From: JACDAN01 sp963834825
Lineage (GTDB): Bacteria; Actinomycetota; Thermoleophilia; Gaiellales; Gaiellaceae
Assembly: GCA_963834825.1 (NCBI GenBank)
Contig: CAWICZ010000014.1
Location: forward strand, 1 to 64,000
Length of the DNA: 64,000 nt
Direction: 5' to 3'
The notes beneath the pieces were generated by a model. The model did no database searches, was not told the origin of the DNA, and was given only the letters and a program-made list of their open reading frames with translations. This document shows positions 34,776 through 43,597 of this stretch, in pieces; position 1 is the stretch's first letter; each line of letters opens with the position of its first letter. The position numbers and the translations under genes are program-made.

Positions 34776-35698
34776 GGCCTCACTACGGCGAGCGCGGCCG
34801 GCGCAACCTGAAGCAAGACCGGCCCCGTGCCCAGATTCGTCGTGTCTGCGATCACTGGCGACTGGCCGCCGGTGGCGACGCGGACATGTCGCGCCGTCCA
34901 CCTGCGCGTGCCCGAGTTGCGCACGTGCGTGCCGCGCCGCAGCTGCACGATCGCCGGGACGATCTTCCGCCGCCCCTCCCACGGCAGGGCGACGACGTCG
35001 AGCAGGCCGTCGTCGGCGCGGGCGCCAGGCGCGACCCGTAAGCCGAAGGCGTAGAGCGAAAGGTTCGCGACGAAGAGCTGGCCGACGCGAAGCATCTCGG
35101 CGTGACCGTCGCTCGAGACGCACAGCGTGACGCCGTCGAAGCGACGCGCCGCGGACAGCCCTGACCGGACCGCAGCGCGAACGTCGGCCGAGTTCGGCGC
35201 GTGGTAGCTCGCCCGTGCGACGGCGTGGAGACCGACGCTGACGCCCTCGACCACAAAGATCGTTCGCGTCCCGTTCGAGGCGGAGATGAGATCGATTGGA
35301 CGGGCGACGCCGCTCGCCGCGAGCTTGGCGGCTTCCGCCAGGTCGAGGGGAATGCCGAGCGCCCGCGCGACGTTGTTCGCGCGTCCGGCCGGAAGGAGGG
35401 CGAGCTCGGGAGGCCCGAACGGGAGGTTCGCCGCGGCGTGGAGCGTGCCGTCGCCTCCGAGTAGGACCACGCGGCGGTCCTGGAACTCGGGCCACTCCGC
35501 AGACAGCTCCTCGACGCTCTCCGTGAGGTGGGCCTCGATCGTTGCTCCCGAGGCACGGAGCGCGCCGCGGGCCGCGTCGAGTACGGCACGCGAGTGCCCG
35601 AGGCCGCTCGCGGAGCCGTTCGCGACCAGCACGAGGTGCCGGGCGACGGCCCGCCGTCGCGGCCTCGGAAGAGCAAGCTGGGGTTGCATCGCACTCAC
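34772..35698 (-). CDS. diacylglycerol/sphingosine kinase-like lipid kinase
   Basis: A DAGK-catalytic-domain protein of 308 aa. The nucleotide-binding signature VVLLGGDGTLHAAAN is clear, followed by LLPAGRANNVARALGIPLDL and the later FVVEGVSVGLHAVARA and ARADDGLLDVVALPWEGRRK. GTG 35698 or ATG 35689 could start it; a GAGGGGG tract precedes the GTG. Proteins of this group phosphorylate diacylglycerol, sphingoid or polyprenol-like lipids. The stop overlaps the start of the MFS-PAP2 fusion, so kinase and phosphatase are made from one coupled transcript. Confidence 0.85.
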   Translation of the reverse strand: MSAMQPQLALPRPRRRAVARHLVLVANGSASGLGHSRAVLDAARGALRASGATIEAHLTESVEELSAEWPEFQDRRVVLLGGDGTLHAAANLPFGPPELALLPAGRANNVARALGIPLDLAEAAKLAASGVARPIDLISASNGTRTIFVVEGVSVGLHAVARASYHAPNSADVRAAVRSGLSAARRFDGVTLCVSSDGHAEMLRVGQLFVANLSLYAFGLRVAPGARADDGLLDVVALPWEGRRKIVPAIVQLRRGTHVRNSGTRRWTARHVRVATGGQSPVIADTTNLGTGPVLLQVAPAALAVVRP

Positions 35699-35744
35699 GT
35701 GACGCCCCCTCTGTCAACCGTTACGGGGTATGGCGGCGGTTCCG

Positions 35745-35885
35745 TCAAGATTCGACCCCATCCCCTCGGGCAGTCGCGGCGATGACCGCCGCGCCCGCCG
35801 CACTCGACGCAGACAAGTCGAAGTAGTAGAGATGCCAGACGACGAAGAGGACGAGCAGGAACGCGAGCGCGGTCGGTGCGTTCAC
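35745..35885 (-). CDS. 46-aa single-span membrane protein
   Basis: GTG 35885 overlaps the stop of the upstream gene by three bases. The product starts VNAPTALAFLLVLFVVWHLY, one membrane helix, then YFDLSASSAAGAAVIAATAR. No family is recognised. It is coupled to a soluble 60-residue protein. Confidence 0.45.
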   Translation of the reverse strand: MNAPTALAFLLVLFVVWHLYYFDLSASSAAGAAVIAATARGDGVES

Positions 35886-36064
35886 TCGCCCCACTCGCTC
35901 GCGTCGTCGTGTGTTTCGGCGTCGGAGATCGCCTGCTCGATCGTGATCTGATCGGGGTCGATCTCGTCGTCGAGCTTGACCGGAAGACCGAAGAGGATCT
36001 TCGACTTCAGATCGGCGATTGAAGTAACGGTTGCGCTTCGATACGGATTCCTTCTCGTTCCCAT
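35882..36064 (-). CDS. 60-aa acidic protein, unknown
   Basis: Reads MGTRRNPYRSATVTSIADLK, SKILFGLPVKLDDEIDPDQI and ends in an acidic stretch TIEQAISDAETHDDASEWGE. There is no membrane segment. The overlap with a downstream single-span membrane protein gene suggests a small two-gene unit. No family recognised. Confidence 0.45.
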   Translation of the reverse strand: MGTRRNPYRSATVTSIADLKSKILFGLPVKLDDEIDPDQITIEQAISDAETHDDASEWGE

Positions 36065-36117
36065 CGTTCAAAGCTGCTTGCCGGCGGTCCGTGCGGCGAT
36101 CGAGGTTGCCGCACTGC

Positions 36118-36348
36118 TCACGCGGCGGCGTCCGAGTCGTCGGCCGCGGCGCGGCGGGCGACGGTAGCCAGTCGCCAGCGCAGCTGATCGAGCGTGCGCT
36201 CCTTGCGTTCCAGCTCGGCAGCGTCGGCTTCACCCTGACGAAGTTCGCGGAGTTCGAGCGTGAAAGCCTGAATCTGGCGAACGAGCCGGCCGAGCTGACG
36301 TCGCTGGGCGCTCGCGTCGAACTGGTTGAGGTCGCGGCGGTGGCGCAT
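36118..36348 (-). CDS. 76-aa helical protein, unknown
   Basis: ATG 36348 follows GGAGAGGGAATGACC. The sequence is charged and heptad-like (QRRQLGRLVRQIQAFTLELR, ELRQGEADAAELERKERTLD), so a coiled coil is likely. It follows the two-span membrane protein gene at 36370 with a short gap in the same direction. No family recognised. Confidence 0.5.
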   Translation of the reverse strand: MRHRRDLNQFDASAQRRQLGRLVRQIQAFTLELRELRQGEADAAELERKERTLDQLRWRLATVARRAAADDSDAAA

Positions 36349-36369
36349 GGGTCATTCCCTCTCCACGTG

Positions 36370-36636
36370 CTACGCCGCCTTCCGCTCGGGCGAGCGCTCC
36401 GCACTCGGCGCGGGAAGCGCGCCTAGGCGCTCGCCGGCCTCGTTGGTGTCGGACGTCAGCGCGAGGTACACGAGCGTCCCGATCCACGCTGGGACGAGCA
36501 GCAGCGCGGGTGCGAAGAACCAGTTCGTCCATGCTGCTCCGCCCGCAGTCGCAAACGTGGCGCACAGAAAGGCGGACGCCGCGACGAACGGCGCCAGCAG
36601 CGCCACGATCCACCGGCGCTGTTCACGCTCGGCCAC
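36370..36636 (-). CDS. 88-aa membrane protein with two spans
   Basis: GTG 36636 overlaps the end of the broken upstream gene. The product starts VAEREQRRWIVALLAPFVAA and has two hydrophobic helices (to FLCATFATAGG and NWFFAPALLLVPAWIGTLVY) and a hydrophilic tail. It is unknown but looks like a genuine member of this small-gene cluster. Confidence 0.5.
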   Translation of the reverse strand: MAEREQRRWIVALLAPFVAASAFLCATFATAGGAAWTNWFFAPALLLVPAWIGTLVYLALTSDTNEAGERLGALPAPSAERSPERKAA

Positions 36637-36864
36637 GTTCGATCCGCTTGGCGAGGGCGTCCTCGTCCCCAGGAACGAGCCAGCGGTGCCGGACGAGGTC
36701 GGGGAAGAAGCTCGAGCGAGTCGAGGGGAGGATCGGCCGCGAGCTGGACGAGGATGGACGGCCGGCCCGGCGTCCTCGCCGGCTCGAGCCGTTGCTTCGG
36801 CACGTTCGTCGCTGTGGTCCGCCAGCACCTGCTGATTCGTGATTGCGGTTGTCTCGTTGGTCAT
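36623..36864 (-). pseudogene. ~80-aa protein gene with two frameshifts
   Basis: Starts MTNETTAITNQQVLADHSDE from ATG 36864, with the usual upstream spacing after AGGAGCCC. A sensible continuation RPSILVQLAADPPLDSLELL lies in a second frame and FPDLVRHRWLVPGDEDALAK in a third, ending at 36623 just inside the next gene. Two indels near 36740 and 36690 explain it. Function unknown. Confidence 0.45.
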
Positions 36865-36878
36865 GGTGGGCTCCTAGG

Positions 36879-36908
36879 GGCGGGCCGGGAACGTGCTCCC
36901 GGCCCGCC
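36879..36908. terminator. strong hairpin after the mmpL gene
   Basis: GGCGGGCCGGGA (36879-36890) and TCCCGGCCCGCC (36897-36908) pair perfectly across a six-base loop, just past the stop of the leftward mmpL gene and before the next leftward gene. There is no T tract. Confidence 0.65.
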
Positions 36909-36927
36909 GGTGGGTCGTGGGACCTGA

Positions 36928-39096
36928 CTAGCGCTCGCCCGCGGGCGCGGGCTCGCCGCTCCGACGCGGCCCGGCGCGGCGGTGGTCGCCGGCCGCGACG
37001 GGCTTTACAGCGTCCTGGTGTCCGGGCCACCAGACCCGCTTGCCGATCAGCGCCGACAGGCTGGGCACGAGGACCGTCGCCATGACGAAGCTGACGATGA
37101 TGACGCCGATCGCGATCGTCGCGCCCAGCTGCACGAGCAGGCTGATGCCGGTGAGCCCGAGCGAGGCGAAGGTGCCGGCCAGGATGACGCCGGCGGAGAC
37201 GACCGTGGGGCCGGCCTGCTCGACCGCGAGATCGGCGGCGGTGCGCGGGTCGTTGCCCTCCTGCATCTGCTCGCGCAGGCGGGTGGTCATGAGGATGTTG
37301 TAGTCGGTGCCGATCGCGACCACGAACAGGTAGAGCAGGACCGGCAGGATGAAGAGCAGCCCCGGCTCGGAGCCGAGGCCCTGGAAGAGGGCGACGCCGG
37401 CGCCCAGGGTGGCGACGAAGCCGAGCGCGACCGCGCCCAGCAAGTAGAGCGGCGCGACGACGCTACGCAGCAGCAGACCGAGCACGAGCGCGATCAGCAG
37501 TGCGGCGATCGGGAAGACGACGACCATGTCGCGCTCGAGCGCGGAGCGGATGTCGGCGAAGGCCGAGCTGGCGCCGCCCACTCTGACCTCGTCGCCGGCC
37601 GTGGAGGCGTGGGCGAGATCGCGAAGTGGCCCCTCGGCGACGTCGAGCGCCGCGTTCGAGGTGGCGCTCTCGGTCAGGTTGACGCCGATGCGAGCACCGG
37701 TGCCGTCCTCGGCGAGGATCGGCGCGGCGACCGAGTCGACGCCCTCGACGCCGCGGAGCTGCTCGGCGAGCGCTGTCAGCTCGCTCTGCTGGAGAGGCGT
37801 GGAGCCGGAGACGTAGACGTCGGTCGGGTTGGCGGCGCCGGCGGCGAACGACTGCTTGATGTCCTCGTTCGCCTGCGAGGACTCGGTGTCGGAGGGGAGC
37901 GAGGTCGAGCTGTCGTAGTTGGCGGTGTAGAAGGCGGCGCCGGCGGCCAGCGCGAGCATCGCGCCGCCGGAGGCGAGCGCCATCCGGCCGGGGCGGCGGG
38001 CGATCAGCTGCCCGAGCTTCTTGAACGCAGTGCCGTTGGGCGCGGTCTGCCAGCGCTTGGAGGGCCAGAAGATCCGCGGGCCGACGAGTGCGATCGCGGC
38101 CGGGATCAGGGTCAGGCTCGCAAGCAGGGTGACGACCACGGAGATGATCAGGCCGGGCGCCATCGTGCGGAAGATGCCGAGCCTGGCCAGCAGCAACGCG
38201 AGGAAGGCGATGATCACGACCAGAGCGGAGCTCGCCACGGCCTGACCGACACGGCGGACGGAGAACGCGACCGCCTCTCGCGACTCGTCACCGGCCCGCA
38301 GTCGTTCGCGGTAGCGGAAGAGCAGGAACAGGATGTAGTCGGTGCCGATCCCGAACAGCACCACGATCAGCAGCGAGGTGGTCGAGGAGTCGACCTCGAA
38401 CCCGAAGGTGTCGGAGAGCAGCGCGACCAGCGAGGTCGCGAGCAGGAACACGAGCCCGATCGTCGCGATCGGCAGGAAGGCGGCGATCGGGCTGCGGAAG
38501 ATGCCGCCGACGAGGAGCAGGATCAGCACAAAGGTGGCGGCGAAGGTGATCGTCTCGGCGCTGCCGAACGAGTCCTCCGTGTCCACGGTGCTCGCGGCGT
38601 CGCCGGTCATGCCGGCCTGCAGGCCGCTGCCGGCGAGCAGGCCTGCTGCCTCGTCGCGCAGCTCCTTGACCGCGTCCTTGACCGGGTCGTCGGCCGCGTC
38701 GCCCTGGAACGCGACCTGGACGAGCTGAGCGCGCTCGTTCTCGGCCAGCTGCTCGGGGCCGGTCTCGACCGAGTTGACGCTCGCGATCCCCGCCGCCTCG
38801 AGCCCGCCCGCGAACTCGCGGATCTGGCTCCGGTCGGCGGCACTCAGCGCCTGCCCGTCCTCACGCTTGAGCACGAAGCGGGCAGTCGCGCCCGAGGCTG
38901 TCGGGAAGTGCTTCTCAGCGAGCGCCTGCGCGCGCGACGACTCGTCGCTCGAGGGCAGGAAGCTCGTCTGGTCCTCGTTCGTCACGTCTGCCAACGACGG
39001 CGAGAAGGGGACGATCACGGCGAAGGCGACGATCCAGACCGCGATCACCTTCCACGGGTGAGCGGCCACCAGCCGCCCCAGGCGTGCAAACATCAC
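36928..39096 (-). CDS. MMPL/RND-family membrane transporter
   Basis: A 722-residue MMPL-type proton-driven exporter with two repeats of one helix, a periplasmic loop and five helices. Marks are VLFGIGTDYILFLLFRYRER, GQAVASSALVVIIAFLALLL in the first half and YLFVVAIGTDYNILMTTRLR with LAVEQAGPTVVSAGVILAGT in the second; the GTDY-x-x-(F/L) motifs carry the proton-relay residues. ATG 39096 overlaps the stop of an esterase gene, so the two are coupled. It probably exports a lipid-like or toxic compound. Its last ~140 residues recur as a fragment at 47324-47749. Confidence 0.9.
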   Translation of the reverse strand: MMFARLGRLVAAHPWKVIAVWIVAFAVIVPFSPSLADVTNEDQTSFLPSSDESSRAQALAEKHFPTASGATARFVLKREDGQALSAADRSQIREFAGGLEAAGIASVNSVETGPEQLAENERAQLVQVAFQGDAADDPVKDAVKELRDEAAGLLAGSGLQAGMTGDAASTVDTEDSFGSAETITFAATFVLILLLVGGIFRSPIAAFLPIATIGLVFLLATSLVALLSDTFGFEVDSSTTSLLIVVLFGIGTDYILFLLFRYRERLRAGDESREAVAFSVRRVGQAVASSALVVIIAFLALLLARLGIFRTMAPGLIISVVVTLLASLTLIPAAIALVGPRIFWPSKRWQTAPNGTAFKKLGQLIARRPGRMALASGGAMLALAAGAAFYTANYDSSTSLPSDTESSQANEDIKQSFAAGAANPTDVYVSGSTPLQQSELTALAEQLRGVEGVDSVAAPILAEDGTGARIGVNLTESATSNAALDVAEGPLRDLAHASTAGDEVRVGGASSAFADIRSALERDMVVVFPIAALLIALVLGLLLRSVVAPLYLLGAVALGFVATLGAGVALFQGLGSEPGLLFILPVLLYLFVVAIGTDYNILMTTRLREQMQEGNDPRTAADLAVEQAGPTVVSAGVILAGTFASLGLTGISLLVQLGATIAIGVIIVSFVMATVLVPSLSALIGKRVWWPGHQDAVKPVAAGDHRRAGPRRSGEPAPAGER

Positions 39097-40094
39097 AGAC
39101 TCCTTCGGGTCGCGTTGCTCTCATTTTTGGGACGCTGTGTCTCACGAATAAACGCGATTGCCTGCGCGATCGCGGCTCTGGCGGCGTTCGTCCCGCGTAG
39201 CGCGTTGAGCATCACGAAGTCGTGGATGATGCCTTCGTAGCGGGTCGCCGTGACGTCGACGCCGGCGGCACGGAGCTTGCGCCCGTAGGCCTCGCCCTCG
39301 TCGCGGAGCACGTCGGCTTCCGCCGTGATCACGAGCGCCGGCGGCAGGCCGGCAAGCTGCTCGGTCGTGGCGCGCAGCGGAGAAGCCGTGATCTCGTCCC
39401 GCTCGGTCTCGTCGGTCGTGTACTGGTCCCAGAACCACTGCATCGCGTCGCGTCGCAGGAAGTAGCCCTCGCCGAAGGCGTGGTAGGAGTCGGTGTCGAA
39501 GCTCGCGTCGGTGACCGGGTAGAACAGAACCTGCGCGACGATCTTCGGGCCGGACCGCTCCTTCGCCATCAGGGTGAGCGCGGCGGCCATGTTGCCGCCC
39601 ACGGAGTCGCCTGCGAGCGCGATCCGAGACCCGTCGAGGTTGCTCTCCGCACCGTGGTCGGCGACCCACTGGAGCACCGCATAGGACTCCTCGATCGCAG
39701 TCGGGTAGCGGGCCTCGGGCGAGAGGCTGTAGTTGGGGAAGACGACCGCGGCGCCGGTGCCGTCAGCCAGCTCGCGGATGAGGCGATCGTGGGTGTGGTC
39801 GTTGCCGAAGACCCAGCCGGCGCCGTGGATGTAGACGACGACGGGCAACGGCCCGGTCGCGCCCCTCGGGCGCAGGATGCGGACCGAGATGTCGCCTGAC
39901 GGTCCACCAGGGACAGTCGTGTCGTCGATCTCGACGTCGGGCTTCTCGATTTCGCCGCTCTGGACCTCGTCGACCGTCTTGCGGCCCTCGATCGGGCCCA
40001 GGTCGAAGAGGTACGGCGGGTCAGCAGTCGCCTCGGCGAACGCCTGTGCGGCGGGCTCGAGCACGACGGGCGTAACAGTCAGTTGGTCGGACAT
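39093..40094 (-). CDS. HSL-type alpha/beta hydrolase (family IV esterase)
   Basis: A 333-residue esterase of the hormone-sensitive-lipase group. The oxyanion motif is YIHGAGWVFGN (HGAG in place of HGGG), the nucleophile elbow ALAGDSVGGNMAAALTLM, the catalytic aspartate VITAEADVLRDEGEAY and histidine GIIHDFVML. ATG 40094 (MSDQLTVTPVV) follows AAAGAAAGGATCGAC. The gene's upstream region and first ~47 codons are duplicated, inverted, at 44750-44928. It is coupled to the mmpL gene, suggesting that the enzyme acts on a compound the pump handles. It is divergent from a LAL regulator and probably controlled by it. Confidence 0.9.
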   Translation of the reverse strand: MSDQLTVTPVVLEPAAQAFAEATADPPYLFDLGPIEGRKTVDEVQSGEIEKPDVEIDDTTVPGGPSGDISVRILRPRGATGPLPVVVYIHGAGWVFGNDHTHDRLIRELADGTGAAVVFPNYSLSPEARYPTAIEESYAVLQWVADHGAESNLDGSRIALAGDSVGGNMAAALTLMAKERSGPKIVAQVLFYPVTDASFDTDSYHAFGEGYFLRRDAMQWFWDQYTTDETERDEITASPLRATTEQLAGLPPALVITAEADVLRDEGEAYGRKLRAAGVDVTATRYEGIIHDFVMLNALRGTNAARAAIAQAIAFIRETQRPKNESNATRRSL

Positions 40095-40142
40095 GTCGAT
40101 CCTTTCTTTGAGGTGTTGACGCCGCCCGGGCGTCGGTCGGCT
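39964..40142 (-). repeat. 179-bp inverted repeat, arm 1 (esterase 5' end)
   Basis: The complement of this stretch matches 44750-44928 with two mismatches that I can see. It contains the esterase ribosome site and first ~44 codons. The arms are separated by about 4.6 kb holding a small gene, the LAL regulator, an aldo/keto reductase and a hydrolase fragment. Confidence 0.85.
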
Positions 40143-40191
40143 CACCGGTGCCTCCATGGGATCTCCTTTCAGGCTGAGGGCTGCGTCCCGC

Positions 40192-40422
40192 TTACGCGGC
40201 CAGTCGCTTGCCGTTGAGTGCGGCTCTTGCGGCCGCGAATGGGTGGTGGAAGGCGACGACGGCTTCTCTCCCCGTCGTCGGGTGGAGAACGAAGCGAGAG
40301 CCCGCGCGGTGGTCCTCGACCTCGACGCGGAATTCGTTTGCGGGATTGCCGCGATCCCAGAACAGGTCGACGACGATTCCGTCGGTCTCGCGATGTGCGA
40401 AGTGGTCAGCACCGCTGAACAC
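40192..40422 (-). CDS. 76-aa protein, unknown
   Basis: GTG 40422 has GGAGG eight bases upstream, a better fit than the TTG or GTG further up. The product contains AHRETDGIVVDLFWDRGNPA, FRVEVEDHRAGSRFVLHPTT and FHHPFAAARAALNGKRLAA. It is a compact, soluble beta-rich-looking protein. It lies just upstream of the esterase in the same direction. I do not recognise a named family. Confidence 0.55.
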   Translation of the reverse strand: MFSGADHFAHRETDGIVVDLFWDRGNPANEFRVEVEDHRAGSRFVLHPTTGREAVVAFHHPFAAARAALNGKRLAA

Positions 40423-40743
40423 GTGTCTCACCTCCAATGGCCACCTCGATGCCTGCGCGTGTCGCGTGCTCGAGGTCGACCGAGTTCACAAGCCCCGTTC
40501 TACAGAGCGAACCGCACCCTGGCGCCCGTGAGACCACTGCTTCGCAGCAGCCCTCGAGGCCCGTGCTTGGGTGCGATCACTGAGTGCCGAACCCGGCTTT
40601 TGCAGCAATCGTTGTGGTCGCAGACTCTGCGCGGTACCGAGCGACGAGCGTCTACCCGTGCGTGATCACCGGCCTCCGGCCGGCACCGGTGGCAGCGGGC
40701 GGCGGTGCACGAGGGAATCGGGACGCGCGATGATGGGTTCGAG
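40423..40743. other. divergent promoter region before the LAL gene
   Basis: About 320 bases separate the leftward small gene from the rightward regulator. I see no clear palindrome or gene. The promoters for both directions presumably lie here. Confidence 0.4.
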
Positions 40744-43509
40744 ATGCCAGCGGTCTCTTTGGTTGGCCGGAGTCACGAGGCAGGCGTGATCGCCCGCCTG
40801 CTGGAGGGTTTGCCTGAACGGGGCGCAGCGCTGGTGGTGCGAGGCCACGCCGGCATTGGGAAGTCGGCGCTTCTGGCGCAGGCGAGCAGCCTCGCCACCG
40901 ACCGCGGGATGCTGGTCATGAGCGCGACAGGCGTTCAGTCCGAAGCGAACCTTCCGTTCGCGGGCCTTCACCAGCTCCTGCGGCCGGTGCTTGCTCACGC
41001 TGATCACCTTCCACCGCTCCAGCGCAACGCGGTGATGGCCGCATTCGGCATGACCGACGCCGCCGCCCCTGACCTGTTCCTGATCGCGCTTGCGGCGCTC
41101 GAGCTGCTGAGTGAGGCCGCGGCGGACTCGCCCGTCGTTCTGATCGTCGAGGACGCTCAGTGGCTCGACCGGTCGACCGCCGATGCGCTCGCGTTTATCG
41201 GCCGGAGGGTGGAGTCAGACCCGATCATTCTCCTGGCAGCCATCCGCGAGGGGTATCAGAGCTCGCTCGGCGGACTGTCCGAGCTGCATGTGGAGGGACT
41301 CGCCGATCGCGCCGCTCGAGAGCTGCTGGAGGCCCACTACCCAGAGCTCGCCACCGCCGTGCGCGAACGGGTGCTCGATGAGGCAGCGGGCAACCCGCTG
41401 GCGCTGCTCGAGCTACCGCTCGCGCTTCGCTTCCGCGTCTGGGACGAGGATGCATCGCTGCCCACGCCGCTGCCGCTGACGAGTCGTTTGGAAGAGACAT
41501 TTGCGTCACGTGCCGCCGAGCTGCCCAGCGCCGCACAGAGCGTCTTGCGCATCGCAGCGTTCGATGAGAGAGGGGTCTTGGCGGAGGTTATGAGGGCCGC
41601 GGAGATCGCTGACGGCGTCACTCCATCGGTCGAGGCGCTGGTTCCGGCGGTCGACGCGCAGCTGATTGTCTTCGATGGTTCGGCACTGCGATTTCGCCAT
41701 CCACTCGTGCGCTCGGCGATCCAGGAAGCGGCGAGCGTCGCCGAGAGTCACGCTGCGCATGCAGCGCTCGCCGAGGTGCTTGCGTACGACCCCGACCGGC
41801 GCGTGTGGCATCGGGCGGCAGCGACTGTTGGACCGGATTCGGCGGTCTCCACGGAACTCGAAGAGGCGGCGGCCCGCGCGGAGAGGCGTGGGGCCTTTGC
41901 CTTGGCTGTCAATGCCTTCGAACGCGCGGCGGCCTTCACTGCAGAGCCTGCTCGGCGTGCTGCCTTGTTGCTGCGCGCGGCCGCCTTGGCGCGCGAGCTC
42001 GGGCGGAGCGAACTCCTGATACGTCTGTTGCGCGAGGCGGATTCGCCTGAGCTCGGGTCGCATGACAGGGCGCTGTCGATGTGGTTGGCGGACGCTTTTC
42101 ACCAAGGTGCCGCGGGGGATCCGGCCAGGGTGCATGCCCTGGTCGAAACGGCGGGACAACTGATCGTCGGCGGAGACACGGATCTAGCGCTCAATCTTCT
42201 CTTGGCAGCGGCGTTCAGGTGCTTTTGGGCTGAGCCCGGCGAGCAGGCGAGACACGAGGTGATCGCAGCGACCGATCGGAGCGGAGTCTCTCCAGACGAC
42301 CCGCGACTGCTCTTGATCCAGGCGTACGCGGCGCCGATCGAGCGAGGCTCGGTGGTCATTGATCGGCTGGCAAGCCCGGTGGCTGATGTCGGCCCCGACG
42401 GGTCATATCTCCTTGGTACGGCTGCCCAGGCCGTCGGCGCCTTCGATCTGTCGTCGTCGCTGCTCGGGACAGCGGTCGCCAGACTTCGCGAGCAGGGCCG
42501 CCTCGGCGTGCTGGCGCAGGTGCTTGTGAGCCATGCCTGGGCCGCGATCCAGCTCGCCGACTGGAGCGTCGCCATCCCGGCGGCAGAGGAGGCCGCCAGG
42601 CTGGCGGCAGAAACCGGGCAGCCGTTGTGGGAGGCGGCAGCGCAGTCCACCACGGCGATGATCGCGGCGCTGCGCGGCGAGCAGAGAGCGGTCGAGGATC
42701 TCACCGCCAAGGCCGAAAGCGTCGCCCTGCCTGCGGGCGCTACGGCCGTGCTCGCCGCAGTGCAGCTCGCGCGGGGTTGGTCGGCGCTTGGACAGGGACG
42801 CCACGCAGACGGCTACGACGAGTTGCGTCGACTGTTCGAGCCCGGCGACCCGGCCAATCACCACATGATGCGTTGCTGGGCGTTCGGCGATCTCGCCGAG
42901 GCAGCCGCGCACAGCGCTCATCACGATGAGGCCCGGGCGATCATGCGCCAGCTCGAGCTGCTGGCTCGCCAGACACCGTCTCCATGGTTCCACGTTGGGT
43001 TGCTGTACGCGCGTCCACTCCTTGCGGCCGAGGGAGACGCCGAGCCGCTGTTCCGTGACGCGCTTGCCACCGACATGGCCCGCTGGCCGCTTTACCGTGC
43101 ACGTCTGCTGTTGGCTTTTGGGGAGTGGCTTCGTCGACAGCGGCGGATTGCGGACTCGCGGGCGCCGTTGCGCACTGCGCGGGATGCGTTCGATGCGCTT
43201 GGGGTCGGCCCGTGGGGTGAGCGTGCGCGCCAGGAGTTGCGGGCGTCCGGTGAGAGCAGCCGCCGGCGCACGCCCGACACACGGGACGAGCTCACGCCAC
43301 AGGAGCTTCAGATCGCACAGATGGCCGCCGCCGGGCTGTCGAATCGCGAGATCGGTCAGCGGCTCTATCTCTCGCATCGGACCGTCGAATCGCATCTGTA
43401 TCGGCTGTATCCGAAGCTCGGGGTCACATCGAGGACGCAACTCTCCGACGTGCTCGGCGGCGGATCAACCGAGTCGACCTCAGCCACCGCGCAGCGTCCG
43501 ACTCAGTAA
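40744..43509 (+). CDS. LAL-type (large LuxR) transcriptional regulator
   Basis: A large ATP-binding LuxR regulator of about 920 aa, like MalT. The AAA/STAND part has Walker A RGHAGIGKSALLAQ and Walker B VVLIVEDAQWLDRSTADALA; the middle is a long helical, TPR-like sensor region. The C-terminal GerE/LuxR HTH reads LTPQELQIAQMAAAGLSNRE and GQRLYLSHRTVESHLYRLYP. ATG 40744 begins the domain pattern; GTG 40705 would add 13 residues. It is followed by an aldo/keto reductase and is divergent from the esterase-mmpL operon, both likely targets. Confidence 0.9.
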   Translation: MPAVSLVGRSHEAGVIARLLEGLPERGAALVVRGHAGIGKSALLAQASSLATDRGMLVMSATGVQSEANLPFAGLHQLLRPVLAHADHLPPLQRNAVMAAFGMTDAAAPDLFLIALAALELLSEAAADSPVVLIVEDAQWLDRSTADALAFIGRRVESDPIILLAAIREGYQSSLGGLSELHVEGLADRAARELLEAHYPELATAVRERVLDEAAGNPLALLELPLALRFRVWDEDASLPTPLPLTSRLEETFASRAAELPSAAQSVLRIAAFDERGVLAEVMRAAEIADGVTPSVEALVPAVDAQLIVFDGSALRFRHPLVRSAIQEAASVAESHAAHAALAEVLAYDPDRRVWHRAAATVGPDSAVSTELEEAAARAERRGAFALAVNAFERAAAFTAEPARRAALLLRAAALARELGRSELLIRLLREADSPELGSHDRALSMWLADAFHQGAAGDPARVHALVETAGQLIVGGDTDLALNLLLAAAFRCFWAEPGEQARHEVIAATDRSGVSPDDPRLLLIQAYAAPIERGSVVIDRLASPVADVGPDGSYLLGTAAQAVGAFDLSSSLLGTAVARLREQGRLGVLAQVLVSHAWAAIQLADWSVAIPAAEEAARLAAETGQPLWEAAAQSTTAMIAALRGEQRAVEDLTAKAESVALPAGATAVLAAVQLARGWSALGQGRHADGYDELRRLFEPGDPANHHMMRCWAFGDLAEAAAHSAHHDEARAIMRQLELLARQTPSPWFHVGLLYARPLLAAEGDAEPLFRDALATDMARWPLYRARLLLAFGEWLRRQRRIADSRAPLRTARDAFDALGVGPWGERARQELRASGESSRRRTPDTRDELTPQELQIAQMAAAGLSNREIGQRLYLSHRTVESHLYRLYPKLGVTSRTQLSDVLGGGSTESTSATAQRPTQ

Positions 43510-43597
43510 CCACACCTAAGCGACGTCCACGCCAGGCACTGTGCGGCAGTGGCCGCACGGGCGCGAGCTCCACCACCGGCGGCCTAAAACAGAGGTC